The notes under the pieces are model-generated. The model made no database searches and was not told the origin of the DNA. It saw nothing but the letters and a program-made list of their open reading frames with translations. Positions 8,433 to 10,131 of a stretch of 10,131 bases of DNA are shown one piece after another; within the stretch, counting starts at the first letter, position 1; each line of letters opens with the position of its first letter. The DNA comes from Larix sibirica. Its lineage: Eukaryota; Streptophyta; Pinopsida; Pinales; Pinaceae. The position numbers and the translations under genes are program-made. The stretch spans positions 1-10,131 of the forward strand of contig NWUY0300002502.1 in assembly GCA_004151065.3 (NCBI GenBank), in the 5' to 3' direction.

Positions 8433-9100
8433 TGACTAATATTGCCATCATAATGGTTGTTGTGGATGATGTAAATTGTCATCAAACATTTAATGAGGAT
8501 GTAGCCCATGAAAAGACTGCCAATTTTCCAATTGTGATAGAAATAAATGAGATAGATGAGGACAGAAATAATCCTATACACACTACTTTTAAGAAGTAAC
8601 TGTTGAAGCTGGTCTTCTAATAATTAGCACTTTGAGTGGCCTTTTGTGAGATTGGTGATAAAGTTATACATGTTAAAGGTATATTCGGTGGAAATTTGAG
8701 TTACAAAATAACTTATCCGGGAGAGAAACCTTTAGTCAAATTGTAACCAAGGTAAATAAGTTGGCTACACAAAACCAAATCCCAGGAATGATCTATTAAG
8801 TATGGATATTGCTGGAAATTTCATATTCCTTGTAAGGTAGTGTGGCTTAAATCTAGAGCTTCATGATATTGATGTTCAGAATCCCTTTGTTCCAGTTATT
8901 TCTTATGGTGGTTTTCATTCAAATCGAAATGGCAAGGTGGACAAAGTGGAATCTTTGAATCTATAAATTTAGCTTAGTATTTGAAAATTCCAATGAAGAT
9001 GACTATGACACAGAGAAATTATTCCATTCCCTTGTTGCAGGCAGAATTGCGGTGGTGCTATTAGCTCTCAATATTCAAGATTATGCACCTTCTCCAAATG
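8433..9100 (+). pseudogene. AK-HSDH (aspartokinase-homoserine dehydrogenase) relic
   Basis: The intact plastid enzyme catalyses two steps from aspartate toward threonine and methionine; only the homoserine dehydrogenase (HSDH) half is seen here. In order: NIA..H near 8438-8452, KTANF (cf. KKANSGPL) near 8512, SYTHYF 8572-8589, a TAA where Tyr is expected (8590), TVEAGLLIISTLSGLL 8599-8646, one inserted base, EIGDKVIHVKGIFGGNLSY 8648-8704, a small deletion, NNLSGRETFSQIVTKVNKL 8707-8763, a one-base loss, YTKPNPRNDL 8766, FLVR then TAG for Glu (8838) and CGLNLELHDIDVQN 8841-8882. These follow plant AK-HSDH blocks such as SYTHYFYEATVGAG, GIFSGTLSYIFNN, YTEPDPRDDL and CGL.LEL...VQ. The signature Lys after the second Asp is Asn here. 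A weaker match, [11 protein letters not shown] near 9051, resembles the C-terminal GGIFSDILRL, and over half the codons between are missing. No introns interrupt 8572-8890. Confidence 0.85.
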
Positions 9101-9675
9101 TCATATATTGAAATTTACATCCCTTCACCCCATTATGTCCATATTTGTCTGTCTCATTTTCCCTTAGGTGTGGCGAAGGCAGAGTACTATTTAAAACCAG
9201 ATTTGAAAATTATTTTTAACCAGTTGGAGATTATGAATCCATAATACTTATACATTGTATATTCCATAAAATCCATAGTATCATTTTCAGATTCTCATCT
9301 CATCTTCAAGTATTTTTCTGGCTCCACACAACTGCCTTTATATCCTTGACTTTTCTAGCATCCACTTCCAATTAAGGATTTCTTTGTTTTTGTTTTGTTG
9401 TTTGAGATTTCCTTCGAGAAAATTAGAGGTATTGCTCGTGGCATACCACGGTTAAATATTTTATGTCCAAGGTGGAATCTAGCTTTTTGAATCAACCTCT
9501 AAAGTTTTTTCCCTCTTCTAGCATTATGCAAAACACAATTCTTCATGGTCTTGAGTGATGTTACACACATGGGAAGGTCTCCAGGAAAAGCAATCATAGG
9601 GTTCATCATTGTCTCAGAATCTAAGGTTTCAAAATTGTAAAAGCAACATGTTGTTTGTTTGGTTTAGATCCAACA
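9101..9675. other. No gene recognised
   Basis: AT-rich DNA downstream of the AK-HSDH relic. There is no adenine tract that would mark a retrocopy's poly(A) tail, and no repeat or RNA gene is evident. The T-rich run at 9380-9405 is low complexity. Confidence 0.4.
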
Positions 9676-9822
9676 ATGGTTGAAATTGCGGAGGAGGAAG
9701 GGTGGTTGGTAGAAAAAGGATACTTACGACACTTTGCAAACAACATGTTGGGACATGCCCCCACTTCAAGATACAGTCTTCTTCATATTGAGAGAGATCA
9801 AGGGTGTCCATTTCCAACCTAA
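9676..9822 (+). other. Short unrecognised open frame
   Basis: The frame is open from 9625 to a TAA at 9820-9822. From the ATG at 9676 it encodes 49 residues starting MVEIAEEEGWLVEKGYL and containing FANNMLGHAP. The composition (acidic and aromatic residues, few Lys/Asn runs) looks more coding-like than the surrounding DNA, but no family is recognised. An overlapping plus frame (9734-10006) and a minus frame (9629-9817) are equally open, so chance is a real possibility. It may be another gene fragment. Confidence 0.15.
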
Positions 9823-10131
9823 TTCATTGTGCCCTCTAATACCCATGGATTATCAACCCTGCAATATCCACTTTAAAATCTCCTGCTTCATTGATCCATT
9901 TTCCATTGAGTGGATGATGAAATTGTGTTGTTGGGGAAGGTCGATGGGATTAAACTCCACTTCAATGGTTGCATTGATAAAGTGTGATATCAAAACAACC
10001 CCTTGATGTCAGATCTTGGAGCATATTATCTATCCTAAGTCTAAACCTGTTGATTTTTTTCTGAGCAACATCGAGTGCCATTCTCTGGGAGAATGGAGGC
10101 ACCTGGTCAGTTACCAGGATATTGACCCAGT
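9823..10131. other. Right edge, no assigned gene
   Basis: A plus frame stays open from about 10043 to the window end and reads DFFLSNIECHSLGEWRHLVS. This could be the start of a coding fragment continuing outside the window. Too little is visible to assign it. Confidence 0.15.

Noticed and set aside
8452-8595. Open frame reading VVVDDVNCHQTFNEDV as a separate small protein
   Set aside because: The same bases align better, with frame changes, to the AK-HSDH block running from NIA through KKAN to SYTHYF.
1-10131. A defence system, CRISPR array, operon or other bacterial-type locus
   Set aside because: No repeat-spacer pattern, ribosome binding sites or contiguous long genes; all recognisable coding remnants are plant nuclear genes or retroelements.

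Overview
The window looks like nuclear DNA of a land plant with a large, repeat-rich genome. A gymnosperm is my best guess, but that rests on general texture. The DNA is AT-rich and almost gene-free, and it carries decayed plant gene copies: a plant-type bifunctional aspartokinase-homoserine dehydrogenase relic, a DYW-type pentatricopeptide (PPR) relic and a retrotransposon gag relic. I see no intact protein-coding gene, no rRNA or tRNA, no CRISPR array and no bacterial-type gene layout. All relics were recognised by reading the frames by eye against remembered family motifs; no search was run.

Layout. Bases 1-780 have no gene but include a possible 3' end of a Copia-type LTR retrotransposon (purine tract, TGTTAG start, TATA box). 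Bases 780-1480 are featureless AT-rich DNA. Bases 1480-2130 form a block of clearly higher GC that I cannot assign. A decayed Ty3/Gypsy-like gag fragment lies on the minus strand at 2331-2516, followed by non-coding DNA to about 3312. A perfect-period 49-base tandem duplication sits at 3313-3410. A truncated, frameshifted PPR-DYW gene relic is at 3773-3990 (+). Right after it, two head-to-tail copies of a unit of about 917 bases fill 4008-5842. They are about 95% identical, and both keep open frames on both strands.

Bases 5843-8430 hold no feature I can name. At about 8433-9100 (+) lies a relic of the homoserine dehydrogenase half of AK-HSDH. It has at least two stop codons and three frame changes, and its exon sequence appears joined without introns. 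Bases 9100-10131 contain short unrecognised open frames.

The genes do not form a working system. The window is a graveyard of inserted and duplicated fragments. The points most worth checking are the apparently intronless AK-HSDH copy, the collapsed PPR-DYW relic, and the recent 0.9-kb tandem duplication that starts next to it.
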